Positions 8,644 to 17,555 of a stretch of DNA of 64,000 nt are shown here, one piece after another. A program made the position numbers and the translations under genes. The stretch comes from JBALVT01 sp045110675 (GTDB taxonomy: Bacteria; Pseudomonadota; Gammaproteobacteria; Pseudomonadales; Halieaceae). The notes beneath the pieces are model-generated. The model was not told the DNA's origin and ran no database searches. It was given only the letters and a program-made list of their open reading frames with translations. The stretch is from the NCBI GenBank assembly GCA_045110675.1, contig JBGCGJ010000020.1, forward strand, positions 1 through 64,000. Direction: 5' to 3'. The first letter of the stretch is position 1; the number at the start of each line of letters is the position of its first letter.

Positions 8644-9093
8644 TTGAAAGGCATCTACAAAATTATAGACCCTATCGTGAAGTGTATTCTTCGCTCTCCA
8701 GTGCACGGCTTGCTCAGCGACAATACAACTTTGCTGGAATATGTGGGTATCAAGAGTGGCCGCCAATACGTTCTCCCCGTGAGCTATGTCAAAGCCGGAG
8801 ATGAGATTTACCTGTTCACTGGCCGGGATAAGGTGTGGTGGCGCAACCTCGGTGGTGGCAGCGATGTGACTCTGCTCATCAAGGGTGAGCGGATTCAGGG
8901 AAAAGCCTGGACAGAGGCGGAAGACTTGGAGTTAATAGCGCGAAGACTAAGCGCATTTCTCAAAGCATCGCCACGCGATGCAAAACCTTCAAATGTACGT
9001 CTAGACGAGTATCGCACCCCCAATGAAGACGATGTTCTTGAAGCGGCGAAGCGGCTGGTAAGCATTACTATCGTTAGCATGGTTGAAAGCTAA
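8644..9093 (+). CDS. DUF385/nitroreductase-family (DDN-like) oxidoreductase
   Basis: A 149-residue split-barrel protein. The stretch GIKSGRQYVLPVSYVKAGDEIYLF followed by WWRNLGGGSDVTLLIKGERIQGKA matches the deazaflavin-dependent nitroreductase (DDN) family, in which a GRKSG-type turn and a W(Y/W)xNL motif line the cofactor site. In actinobacteria the family uses F420, but many proteobacterial members probably bind flavin or another ligand. The start is TTG, two bases after the upstream stop codon. It converges with sohB. Confidence 0.78.
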   Translation: MKGIYKIIDPIVKCILRSPVHGLLSDNTTLLEYVGIKSGRQYVLPVSYVKAGDEIYLFTGRDKVWWRNLGGGSDVTLLIKGERIQGKAWTEAEDLELIARRLSAFLKASPRDAKPSNVRLDEYRTPNEDDVLEAAKRLVSITIVSMVES

Positions 9094-9131
9094 GTCAAGC
9101 AACTGCAACACCAGCGCACTTGCTTTAAATA

Positions 9132-10193
9132 TCAGTAGTTGTTTCTGTTCTGTGTGCGCTGCCACAGCTTAAGCAGTACGTTTTCCATCGCACCCTGCGC
9201 GGCCAAACCCATTTTTTCCTGCCAGTTTTTCTTGTGTACAAACTTCACTTCAAAGACATCGACGTCTTTCAGCTTTGCCTGTACAAACGCATCGCTGGTT
9301 TGCAAATCATCGATCAAACCGACTTCCAGAGCCTTGCGCCCATACCAGACTTCTCCGGTTGCTACCTTGTTGATATCGAGTTCGGGGCGATTCTCACTGA
9401 CGAAAGTCTTGAACAAATCGTGAGTTTGCTCAAGCTCTTCAACAAACTTCTCTCGACCTTTGTCGGTATTCTCACCAAACATGGTGAGTGTTCTCTTGTA
9501 CTCACCGGCCGTGAGCATTTCGAAATCGATATCGTTCTTTTTTAACAGCCGATTGAAATTAGGTAACTGCGCAATGACTCCAATGGAACCAATAACCGCA
9601 AAGGGTGCCGCCAAAATTTTATCGGCAACACACGCCATCATGTAACCGCCGCTCGCTGCGACTTTGTCTACAGCGACTGTTAATGGCACCCCTGCTTCGG
9701 CAATGCGACTGAGCTGACTGGAAGCCAAACCGTAACTGTGAACCATGCCGCCGGGACTTTCCAAGCGAACCAGCATTTCATCCCCGTCGCGAACCTGCGG
9801 CAGTACCGCCGAAATTTCTTCTCTGAGATTATCCGCAGCGCTGGCACTGATATCACCATCGAAATCCAGAACGTACAAACGCTTGCGACCCTCATCGGTA
9901 TCGTCATCGCCTGCCTGCTTTCTTTTCTTCTTGGCCTCCTTGGCCTCCTGCTTATCCTGTTTCTTTTTTTGCTTGGCATGCTGCTTTCGTGTTTCTTCGT
10001 CCGAGACAACCTCTTCTATCGTATCGTTGATGGCTCGATATTTTTCATTGATGTGACGAATTTCAATATGTCCCTCTTCCTCACCCTTATTCCTTTGACC
10101 CATCGCCACAATACTGCCGACAACAATGAGAATGGCGGCCACTATGGTGCCAGCCTGGGCGAGGAACAGCCCGTAGTCGTATAAATATTCCAA
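9132..10193 (-). CDS. sohB: Inner-membrane serine protease SohB
   Basis: The 353-residue product has an N-terminal membrane helix (about 8-31), a very charged Lys/Glu-rich linker (50-105) and a peptidase S49 domain. Ser181 in AASGGYMMA and Lys233 in GEYKRTLT form the expected Ser-Lys dyad. This is the SohB arrangement, shorter than the duplicated SppA. The active site should face the periplasm and cut membrane-inserted peptides. It follows nudC on the same strand after 13 bases and probably shares its transcript, so the nonsense codon in nudC could lower its expression through polarity. Confidence 0.93.
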   Translation of the reverse strand: MEYLYDYGLFLAQAGTIVAAILIVVGSIVAMGQRNKGEEEGHIEIRHINEKYRAINDTIEEVVSDEETRKQHAKQKKKQDKQEAKEAKKKRKQAGDDDTDEGRKRLYVLDFDGDISASAADNLREEISAVLPQVRDGDEMLVRLESPGGMVHSYGLASSQLSRIAEAGVPLTVAVDKVAASGGYMMACVADKILAAPFAVIGSIGVIAQLPNFNRLLKKNDIDFEMLTAGEYKRTLTMFGENTDKGREKFVEELEQTHDLFKTFVSENRPELDINKVATGEVWYGRKALEVGLIDDLQTSDAFVQAKLKDVDVFEVKFVHKKNWQEKMGLAAQGAMENVLLKLWQRTQNRNNY

Positions 10194-10206
10194 AAAAAAC
10201 TCCAGA

Positions 10207-11019
10207 TTAGCTAATGCTATTAATGTAGTGCTGTATCAGTTGGCCCGAAATCGAAGATACGGGCGGAATCATAGGTAAATCGCGGTAGTGAAACCACTGG
10301 GCATCGGCAATTTCTTCCATATCACAGACGATCTCCCCGCCGGCGTACTCGGCGAAATAGCCCAGCATCAATTGGCTCGGAAACGGCCAGGACTGGGACT
10401 GAAAATAGCGAATGTCCTTCACATCCACACCAACTTCTTCTTTCACTTATCTGACCAGAGTTTCTTCAGCCGTTTCCCCCGCTTCGATAAACCCGGCCAA
10501 AGTACTGTACATGGGCCTAGGAAAGTTGGCGTTGCGAGCCAGTAGTAATTCTTCACCGCGAGTGATCAAGACAATAATGCAGGGGGCGATACGGGGGTAG
10601 TTGATCACTGAACAGGGTTCGCATCGCATTGCGCGCTCTTTAATATCCATCATCATAGGCGATCCACAGCGCCCGCAGTACTGGTGATCGCGTTCCCAGG
10701 CAAGCAGTTGAGACGCTCGGCCGGCTAGAGCGAACAACTGCTCATCAATTCGACCGAGGACCTGGTAGAGGTTTCCCCGCTGAAACTGCATAGGGTCGAC
10801 CTCGTCATTGGGCTCAATTTCCACTGCAAAACAGGCTTGGTTATGCCAAAACCCCAGAAAAAGCCGCTGACTTTCTTTCCACCCATTGAGTGCAAGCTGC
10901 CTGGCATCGATCATACAAGGCTCGGGAGAGCGCAGGTCAGATACCAGTTCGCCGCGCTGGAACACGATATGCAAGCCCCCTTCGTAGGTCTCTGGGGGTA
11001 AATTGGCGGGCTGGAACAT
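10207..11019 (-). pseudogene. nudC: NAD+ / NADH diphosphatase NudC, interrupted by an in-frame TAA
   Basis: One frame encodes a complete NudC except for a single stop codon (TAA at 10447-10449, codon 191 of 270). The N-terminal part has the zinc site Cys115-x2-Cys118 and Cys133-x2-Cys136. The Nudix box then runs G-F-I-E-A-G-E, seven residues, Arg190, stop, then V-K-E-E-V-G-V. The stop takes the place of the first Glu of the REUxEE motif. A Glu GAA codon would become TAA by one G-to-T change. Downstream the frame continues with the NudC-specific SQSWPFP motif to a normal C-terminus. NudC hydrolyses NAD(H) and removes NAD caps from RNA. The intact flanks imply a recent lesion or a sequence error. 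Confidence 0.88.
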
Positions 11020-11191
11020 ATCGGCTCCGAGAACTGGGCTAAAATCGAGGGGCTATCATAGGCCCACCCTCTAATCTGGGCAAGTTGGGATCGTAGACAG
11101 GGCGAAATTTTTGTGCGTAATAGCTTCGAACGTGATGCTAAATCCCGTAGAATGAGTCCTCCTCAATTCAATAATAAGCAGCGGAATCTCC

Positions 11192-12697
11192 ATGACTGAG
11201 CCCCTTGTGCATGCACTGTGGAAGAACTTCCTTGGTTCTTCCCCGAACTGGTATAAACAGACCATAGTCACGTTTCTTCTAGTGAATCCCATTTTGCTGC
11301 TACTGATAGGTCCGTTCGCGACCGGTTGGGTGATCATCGGGGAGTTCATTTTTACCCTAGCGCTGGCTTTGCGCTGCTACCCGCTTCAACCCGGTGGCCT
11401 TCTAGCCATCGAAGCAGTGCTGCTGGGCATGACCTCACCCCAGATGGTTTACGATGAGACTCTGGCAAATTTTGAGGTCATCCTGCTATTGATGTTCATG
11501 GTAGCGGGTATTTTCTTCATGAAGGAGCTACTGTTATTTCTCTTTACCCGAATCCTGCTTGGCGTTAAGTCGAAGGCGATATTGTCGCTTTTATTTTCCC
11601 TGGTCGCCGCTGTTCTCTCCGCTTTTTTGGATGCGCTTACCGTCACCGCCGTTCTAATAAGCGTGGGAATCGGTTTTTATTCTGTGTACCACAAGGTCGC
11701 CTCTGGCAAAAAGTTGAGCCATGATGACCACGATCACTCCGATGATGACGGCGTGGAAGAAAGCCACCACGAAGACCTGGAATCTTTTCGATCGTTTTTG
11801 CGCAGTTTGATGATGCACGGAGCCGTCGGCACTGCTCTCGGTGGCGTTTGTACCTTGGTGGGGGAACCCCAAAACTTGCTCATTGCCACTGTCGCAGATT
11901 GGGACTTCATACAATTCGCAACCGTTATGGCTCCGGTTACCGTCCCGGTGCTCTTCTGCGGACTCATAACCTGCTACATACTTGAAGTGACGGGAAGCTT
12001 TGGCTACGGCGCTAAAATTCCGGATAACGTGCGACGAGTTCTGGAGGAATATCAAGAGAAGGAAGAGGGTTCGCGTAACACGCGCGCAAAAGCGCGCTTG
12101 GTAATACAGGCCATGGTCGCCGTGATTCTGGTTATTGGGCTAGCACTGCACTTGGCAGCGGTAGGACTAATCGGCCTACTGGTCATTGTGTTACTTACAG
12201 CATTCAACGGCATCGTAGAAGAACACCAAATCGGACATGCGTTCGAAGAGGCACTGCCTTTCACCGCGTTGCTCGTGGTTTTCTTTGCCATCGTCGCGAT
12301 GATTCACGACCAACACTTATTCAGCCCGGTTATCAATTACGTATTGGCACTCGATGCCGATATTCGCCCGGTGATGTTTTTCGCCGCGAACGGTATTTTG
12401 TCCATGATCAGCGACAATGTATTTGTGGCAACGGTCTATATCAATGAAGTGAAAACAGCACTCGACGCGGGTACGATTAACCGCGCTGAGTTCGACGCCC
12501 TGGCCGTAGCGATCAACACGGGAACCAATCTTCCGAGCGTTGCAACACCCAATGGCCAAGCCGCATTCTTGTTTTTGCTAACCTCTGCAGTCGCGCCATT
12601 AATTAGACTATCCTATGGGCGAATGGTGATTATGGCCTTGCCCTATACGATAGTGATGGGCGGAGTTGGCGCACTTTGCGTGAGTCTCTTTATCTGA
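11192..12697 (+). CDS. nhaB: Na+/H+ antiporter NhaB
   Basis: The 501-residue protein aligns with E. coli NhaB along its length. It has the N-terminal WKNFLGSSPNWYKQ, the FLDALTVTAV helix, RSLMMHGAVGTALGG followed by TLVGEPQNLLIA, ISDNVFVATVYINE, and the near-invariant NTGTNLPSVATPNGQAAFLFLLTSA near the C-terminus. About 12 membrane helices are expected. It exports sodium in exchange for protons in the inner membrane, fitting a marine host. A cytosolic loop around residues 170-195 is rich in His and Asp (DDHDHSDDDG), more so than in E. coli. The C-terminus is about 12 residues shorter than in E. coli. The gene diverges from nudC. Confidence 0.96.
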   Translation: MTEPLVHALWKNFLGSSPNWYKQTIVTFLLVNPILLLLIGPFATGWVIIGEFIFTLALALRCYPLQPGGLLAIEAVLLGMTSPQMVYDETLANFEVILLLMFMVAGIFFMKELLLFLFTRILLGVKSKAILSLLFSLVAAVLSAFLDALTVTAVLISVGIGFYSVYHKVASGKKLSHDDHDHSDDDGVEESHHEDLESFRSFLRSLMMHGAVGTALGGVCTLVGEPQNLLIATVADWDFIQFATVMAPVTVPVLFCGLITCYILEVTGSFGYGAKIPDNVRRVLEEYQEKEEGSRNTRAKARLVIQAMVAVILVIGLALHLAAVGLIGLLVIVLLTAFNGIVEEHQIGHAFEEALPFTALLVVFFAIVAMIHDQHLFSPVINYVLALDADIRPVMFFAANGILSMISDNVFVATVYINEVKTALDAGTINRAEFDALAVAINTGTNLPSVATPNGQAAFLFLLTSAVAPLIRLSYGRMVIMALPYTIVMGGVGALCVSLFI

Positions 12698-12731
12698 TTT
12701 AAGACAAGTTTGGCGTGGGCAGTGATCGTGT

Positions 12732-13454
12732 TTATTTAGATAGCTCGCGCCACAATGCCCCGCCTTCGCTTTGCTTTGCAATCACATCCAACTGCAATTC
12801 ATGCGCAGCGATCTCCTCGCTAGTGGCAGCAATGACTGGCAGGGGTTTACGATTCAAAGGTAAACGTTCTACCACATGACCGCTGGAGTCACCCTCCTCA
12901 CCATTAGCAGCACTATCGGACAATAGAAGCGCGGTCTGTCCGCCCGTCATCGTCAGATAGACATCGGCGAGAATTTCGGCGTCGAGCAAAGCCCCGTGCA
13001 AGTCCCGCTGAGAGTTATCAACCCCATAGCGCTGGCAGAGGGCGTCAAGGTTGTTTCGCTGACCCGGGTGCTTCCGCCGCGCCATCACGAGAGTATCGAT
13101 CACCGAGCAAAGATCATTGAGCGGTGCATAGCCTCTTTCCAGCCGCCGCAGCTCAGCGTCCAGAAAACCGATATCAAAAGGCGCATTGTGAATAACCAGT
13201 TCGGCATTACCGACAAAATCGACGAAATCCTGGGCGATCTTGTCGAACACAGGTTTGTCTTCAAGGAACTGATTGGTAATGCCGTGAACTTCGATGGCAC
13301 CCTGATCGATCTCTCGATCCGGGTTGATGTAGCAGTGGAAATGGTTGCCCGTGAGCTTACGGTTCTCAAGCTCTACGCAACCTATCTCAATAATTCGATG
13401 ACCCTGATTAACTTCAAGGCCCGTGGTCTCAGTGTCTAATACAATCTGTCTCAA
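12732..13454 (-). CDS. dnaQ: DNA polymerase III epsilon subunit (3'-5' proofreading exonuclease)
   Basis: The 240-residue DnaQ has the DEDDh exonuclease set: Asp7 and Glu9 in LDTETTG, Asp94 in HNAPFDIGFLD, His153 and Asp158 in DLHGALLDAE. These correspond to Asp12, Glu14, Asp103, His162 and Asp167 of E. coli. The C-terminal ~60 residues are the flexible tail that binds the alpha polymerase subunit. The gene lies downstream of rnhA on the same strand with a ~97-base gap. In E. coli the two genes are divergent, so the arrangement here differs. Confidence 0.96.
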   Translation of the reverse strand: MRQIVLDTETTGLEVNQGHRIIEIGCVELENRKLTGNHFHCYINPDREIDQGAIEVHGITNQFLEDKPVFDKIAQDFVDFVGNAELVIHNAPFDIGFLDAELRRLERGYAPLNDLCSVIDTLVMARRKHPGQRNNLDALCQRYGVDNSQRDLHGALLDAEILADVYLTMTGGQTALLLSDSAANGEEGDSSGHVVERLPLNRKPLPVIAATSEEIAAHELQLDVIAKQSEGGALWRELSK

Positions 13455-13551
13455 AATAATTCCTGGCTCTCACTTACGGTAGATTTAATCACAGGGCGGA
13501 AGCTCTGCGCCGAACATGCTTCGGAGGCGTCGAACCTCGTTACCACTAGCA

Positions 13552-13986
13552 TTAATCCAATTCATCAATCCCCCGATTCGCCAACTCATCAGCAATATCA
13601 TTCTCCCTATGACCGCTATGCCCCTTAACCCAACGCCAGGTAACCTCGTGTCGCTGATTCTGCTCATCCAGGAGCTGCCACAAATCCGCATTCTTCACCG
13701 GTTTCCGCCCCGCCGTCTTCCAGCTCTTTTTCTTCCAGCCCGCCAGCCACTCAGTAATCCCTTTTTGAACATAGACAGAGTCCGTAGTCAGCACAACTTT
13801 ACAGCGTTCTTTAAGCGCCTTTAAACCCTCTATTGCCGCCTGCAGCTCCATACGGTTGTTCGTGGTTTCGCGCTCGCCACCATATAATTCGCTCTCCTTG
13901 CCCTTATATCGCAGCAGCGCCCCCCAACCACCAGGACCGGGATTTCCCCGGCAAGCGCCGTCGGTGAAAATTTCTACGTCTTTCAA
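13552..13986 (-). CDS. rnhA: Ribonuclease HI
   Basis: The 144-residue enzyme shows every catalytic residue of RNase HI: Asp9 in FTDGACRGNPGPGGWG, Glu47 in NNRMELQA, Asp69 in TTDSVYV, His123 in KGHSGH and Asp133 in NDIADELA. The basic protrusion (WKKKSWKTAGRKPVKN, about 84-99) that grips the hybrid is present. It removes RNA from RNA-DNA hybrids such as primers and R-loops. The start overlaps the stop of the upstream methyltransferase gene by four bases (ATGA), so the two are coupled. Confidence 0.96.
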   Translation of the reverse strand: MKDVEIFTDGACRGNPGPGGWGALLRYKGKESELYGGERETTNNRMELQAAIEGLKALKERCKVVLTTDSVYVQKGITEWLAGWKKKSWKTAGRKPVKNADLWQLLDEQNQRHEVTWRWVKGHSGHRENDIADELANRGIDELD

Positions 13987-14825
13987 ACGATTGTTTCTCC
14001 CTGTTTCTCGGAATGTAATGTTGTTGAGGTTGTTGAGTTACTACCTACACTCGTAGTGGGTACGGCAAGGCCCATCAGCCTCTTGCGCACAGGTAGCAAT
14101 CGTCTTCGCGGACGATGCAGTCTCGGTACCTGATTAATGGCATGCATAACGTAGAGGCCGCCGACGGGCACATTGTGCTCACTCAACCAAGCATCGCAAT
14201 TCATCATTGCATTGCGCAAACGACCTCCTCCTATCGGAGGTAGAGCGTACAAATGTGCACAGTCTTGTACTTCACAACCCAACAGACGCAACCAGTCACT
14301 CGCCCTTAGGGGGTTAACCGGTTGGTGATGGTGCCAGGTAGATTTACGAGAACGCCCCTTGAGAAATGTCGAAGCCCCAAAGGCGCTGAAGCGATTAAAA
14401 CCGATAATGATTAAATGCCCCTGAGGCGCAAGCACCCGCTGCATTTCTCGCAGCGCCTGATGGGGGTCATCCTCAAATTCCAAACTGTGGTGGGCGATCA
14501 GCACATCGATACTGTCGCTTTCCAGGGGAAGCTCACCGTTATTGGCAATCAAACCGACCTGGTCCCCCGAGCGTTCGGATCCATAAACCCGATGATTGAT
14601 ATTGATGCTGTCGAAGAGGGCATGACGCCGTGTGATCCCAAGCTGCAAAAGATGGTAGCCGAAAGCGGTTTCCAGAGACTTGTCGATATTCCGTTTCAGA
14701 TTTTCCAGCAAATACTCGCCGTTACTACCCGAATACCAGGAATCCAGGTCCGAAAAAATATCTTTTGATCGCGTGGCCATCGAAGCGAGGTGCCCAAATT
14801 GGTTAGTTTGCGGAATTATCTGCAT
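13983..14825 (-). CDS. SAM-dependent methyltransferase, YafS-like
   Basis: A class I methyltransferase of the YafS type, which sits beside rnhA in many gammaproteobacteria. Landmarks are WYSGSNGEYLLENLKRNID near the N-terminus, LPLESDSIDVLIAHHSLEFEDDPHQALREMQRVLAPQGHLIII (motifs II-III) and GFNRFSAFG. The frame is open up to an ATG at 14963, but the extra N-terminal residues look unlike the family and would crowd the divergent mltD start. I prefer ATG 14825 (280 residues); ATG 14780 is also possible. The substrate is unknown. The Ser/Thr-rich tail is not conserved. Confidence 0.82.
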   Translation of the reverse strand: MQIIPQTNQFGHLASMATRSKDIFSDLDSWYSGSNGEYLLENLKRNIDKSLETAFGYHLLQLGITRRHALFDSININHRVYGSERSGDQVGLIANNGELPLESDSIDVLIAHHSLEFEDDPHQALREMQRVLAPQGHLIIIGFNRFSAFGASTFLKGRSRKSTWHHHQPVNPLRASDWLRLLGCEVQDCAHLYALPPIGGGRLRNAMMNCDAWLSEHNVPVGGLYVMHAINQVPRLHRPRRRLLPVRKRLMGLAVPTTSVGSNSTTSTTLHSEKQGETIV

Positions 14826-14970
14826 ATTACTGCATTTAATTGCTATCAGCCGAACTAAACACTGGTATCCTCGAAAAAATCGTCCCGTGCCCTTCATAGT
14901 GCTGTGCGGGACACCGGAGATCAGCCTGATTTTGCTAGATCGCAAATTATAGATAATATTCAACTATTTC

Positions 14971-16335
14971 ATGAACTTAAAAACGCTATCTGCAGTAGTT
15001 TCTATATCTGCCATTTTAACCGGTTGCGGTACCTTGGGCGCTGATTTCCTGGGAAAGAGCAAGCCAGTATCCGCTTCGCCAGTACCACTGCCAGCCGCCG
15101 AGCCGGTGGTGATTCAGCAACGCCAAGGTCCTATTATTGAACAGGCTGTCACAGAACCTGAACCTCAGGACCTATGGGAGAGGATTCGTGAGCAACTCAG
15201 TTTCCATACCATTGAGCACGCGAGTGTTGTGGCTGCCCGTAAACATTATAAGAGACAGACAAACTACATGCCCTACGTTTCCCAGCGCGCGGCACCCTAT
15301 CTTTATCACGTGGTCAACGAGGTCGAGAAACGGGGTATGCCGATCGAGATTGCGCTGCTGCCCATCCTAGAAAGCACCTATAGCCCCTTCGCCCTCTCCT
15401 CTCAACACGCCGCAGGCCTCTGGCAGATAATGCCGGGCACGGGCAGAGATCTGGGCCTTAAGCAAGATTGGTGGTTCGATGGCAGGAGGGACGTTCGCGA
15501 ATCGACCACAGCCGCGTTGAATTATCTCCAAGAACTGCATGACGATCTCGACAACGACTGGCTGTTGGCTTTGGCCGCCTACAATTCGGGAAAGGGCCGC
15601 GTACTCCGCGCTATGAAGGCCAATCGTAAAAAGGGCTTGGCCACGGATTATTGGTCGTTGAAACTACCCAGAGAAACACAACGCTACGTTCCAAGACTCG
15701 TTGCATTGAGCGGTTTCGTAGCCTTCCCTGATATCTGGAAGGTGAGACTTCCACCCATTCCCAATGAGCCAACTTTCGAAATTGTCGATACGCTCGGTCA
15801 AATCGAGTTGGCCAAAGCCGCAGACTTGGCGCAGGTGGATCTAATCACTCTGCGCGCCTACAACCCGGGCCACCTAAGATGGGCAACCGACCCCGCTCGA
15901 AAGCAGGAGCTGCTGGTACCAGTGGGAACAGGCGATCGCCTCGCTGAGGCAGTGGCCGAGCTGACTCCCGATGATCGGGTTGAATGGCAGCACTACCGCA
16001 TCAAGCGGGGCGACAGCTTAAGTCGCATCGCCAAATCCTTCGGAACTCAGATCAACCTGATCAGAGAAGTAAACCACATTAAGGGCAGTAGAATTCGCGC
16101 TGGAGATACCTTGATGATTCCCAACGGTCAAGCTTGGGAGAACAGCCTGGCATTGGCCTCCTCGTCCACCACCCGCACCAGGCGGGGGTACAAGGTAAGA
16201 CGGGGCGATTCGCTCTATCGCATCGCGGGAAGGTTTAAGGTCTCTATCGATGAATTGGTCACCTGGAATTCTCTGAATCCGCGAGCCTATCTGAAGCCGG
16301 GGCAGAAACTCACCTTGTATGTGAGTGACAGCTAA
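14971..16335 (+). CDS. mltD: Membrane-bound lytic murein transglycosylase D with two LysM domains
   Basis: The 454-residue protein starts with a lipoprotein signal (lipobox L-T-G-C, Cys19). An SLT domain follows with catalytic Glu134 in PILESTYSPFALS and the motifs AAGLWQIMPGTGRDLGL and LLALAAYNSGKGRV. Two LysM domains sit at about 341-385 and 407-451 (YRIKRGDSLSRIA, YKVRRGDSLYRIA). It cleaves the MurNAc-GlcNAc bond, giving anhydro ends, from the outer-membrane inner leaflet. It diverges from the YafS-like gene. The gloB gene that usually separates these two in E. coli is absent here. Confidence 0.95.
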   Translation: MNLKTLSAVVSISAILTGCGTLGADFLGKSKPVSASPVPLPAAEPVVIQQRQGPIIEQAVTEPEPQDLWERIREQLSFHTIEHASVVAARKHYKRQTNYMPYVSQRAAPYLYHVVNEVEKRGMPIEIALLPILESTYSPFALSSQHAAGLWQIMPGTGRDLGLKQDWWFDGRRDVRESTTAALNYLQELHDDLDNDWLLALAAYNSGKGRVLRAMKANRKKGLATDYWSLKLPRETQRYVPRLVALSGFVAFPDIWKVRLPPIPNEPTFEIVDTLGQIELAKAADLAQVDLITLRAYNPGHLRWATDPARKQELLVPVGTGDRLAEAVAELTPDDRVEWQHYRIKRGDSLSRIAKSFGTQINLIREVNHIKGSRIRAGDTLMIPNGQAWENSLALASSSTTRTRRGYKVRRGDSLYRIAGRFKVSIDELVTWNSLNPRAYLKPGQKLTLYVSDS

Positions 16336-16350
16336 GAGTCTCAAGCGTCC

Positions 16351-17487
16351 GTGTTGGAAACGCTCCCAAACTCAAGACAATTCGTGACATCCGCAGGAGC
16401 GTTCGACCTGTGGCGATACCCTTCTAGAAAAGAAGAGCCCCTAAAGGCCTGGAATTCTGCGGATGTATTGCTGGTCGAGCAGATGCTGGAACTTGAGGCT
16501 ATGCCGGAATCATTACTTACGGTGAACGATGAGCACGGCGCCCTGGCGCTGGCATTGCGGCCAGCTGCACAGTGGACAGATTCAGCACTGTCTATGATCG
16601 CCGTGAGGGAAAATTGCCGGCGCAATAACATAGAGGTCCCCAAGACATTCACAAGCGTTGAATCTCCATCGGGGAGTTTCTCAGCAGTGGTAATGAAGGT
16701 GCCGAAGCAACTGTCCTACTTCGAATTTCAACTGTCGCAGCTCAGCACAATAATGCCCGCAAATACTCTCCTCGTTGCCTCGGGAATGGATAAGCATCTG
16801 TCGCCGAAAGTAGCTGGTCTGATTGAAAAATATATCGGCCCTACCACCCGCCACAGAGGAAAATTCAAAGCCAGATGCTTTTCTGCCACTCGAGATGAAC
16901 GTCCGCCTGGCAACACACCCATTTCCTGGCAGAGCTATTTCAGCGAGATTCTGGACGGCGAATTGCGGTCCCTACCCAACGTGTTCAGTCGGGAAAAAAT
17001 GGACCGCGGAAGCCGCCTCCTCATTGAAGTGTTGACCAGCCTGGAACCCACTGCACATGCGATAGACCTCGCCTGCGGCAACGGTGTATTGGGTCTGACC
17101 TTATATAAACTAGGCCTATGCAAGAGCCTCACTCTGTGCGATGAATCCGCGATGGCAGTTGACTCGGCCTCGCATAATGCAATGAACTTGATGCGCAATG
17201 ACATCGATAATATCAACACGCATCACGGAGATGGCCTGCTGGACATTCCCGGCCCCAAAGCTGAACTAATTGTTTGCAACCCACCCTTCCACTCCAATCA
17301 CACCGTAGAGGAATATGTCGGGAAAAGGCTGCTCGCGCAGTGCGCCAATCATCTGCAGCATTCGGGTAGGCTTTGCCTTGTCGCCAATCGACATCTGAAT
17401 TATCTGCCCACATTGAAAAAAGGTTTTTCCCGGGTGGATAAATTGTCAGACAACGGTAAGTTCATTGTATGGCTAGCGAAGAAATAG
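16351..17487 (+). CDS. rlmG: 23S rRNA (guanine-N2) methyltransferase RlmG
   Basis: The 378-residue length equals E. coli RlmG. The C-terminal catalytic domain holds the SAM loop AIDLACGNGVLGLTL and the target-base motif NPPFH at residues 310-314. The closing VANRHLNYLPTLKKGF is diagnostic of RlmG; RsmC has a different sequence there. The N-terminal half is the degenerate non-catalytic methyltransferase domain typical of RlmG/RsmC. RlmG makes m2G1835 in 23S rRNA. The start is GTG, 15 bases after the mltD stop, so the two may be cotranscribed. Confidence 0.88.
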   Translation: MLETLPNSRQFVTSAGAFDLWRYPSRKEEPLKAWNSADVLLVEQMLELEAMPESLLTVNDEHGALALALRPAAQWTDSALSMIAVRENCRRNNIEVPKTFTSVESPSGSFSAVVMKVPKQLSYFEFQLSQLSTIMPANTLLVASGMDKHLSPKVAGLIEKYIGPTTRHRGKFKARCFSATRDERPPGNTPISWQSYFSEILDGELRSLPNVFSREKMDRGSRLLIEVLTSLEPTAHAIDLACGNGVLGLTLYKLGLCKSLTLCDESAMAVDSASHNAMNLMRNDIDNINTHHGDGLLDIPGPKAELIVCNPPFHSNHTVEEYVGKRLLAQCANHLQHSGRLCLVANRHLNYLPTLKKGFSRVDKLSDNGKFIVWLAKK

Positions 17488-17555
17488 CTTAGAAAAACGC
17501 CACGGCACGGTTTACAGTAAGTCTCCAACGTCACGTCCAATCAGGAGAGCACTCC

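Noticed and set aside
10447..10449. Programmed recoding of the nudC stop codon
   Set aside because: The codon is TAA. Selenocysteine uses TGA, and I see no special hairpin or slippery site around it. Nonsense mutation or sequence error is simpler.
12082..12097. GCGCGC-AAAA-GCGCGC hairpin
   Set aside because: It lies inside the nhaB coding frame, has no T tract, and the encoded residues fit the NhaB alignment.
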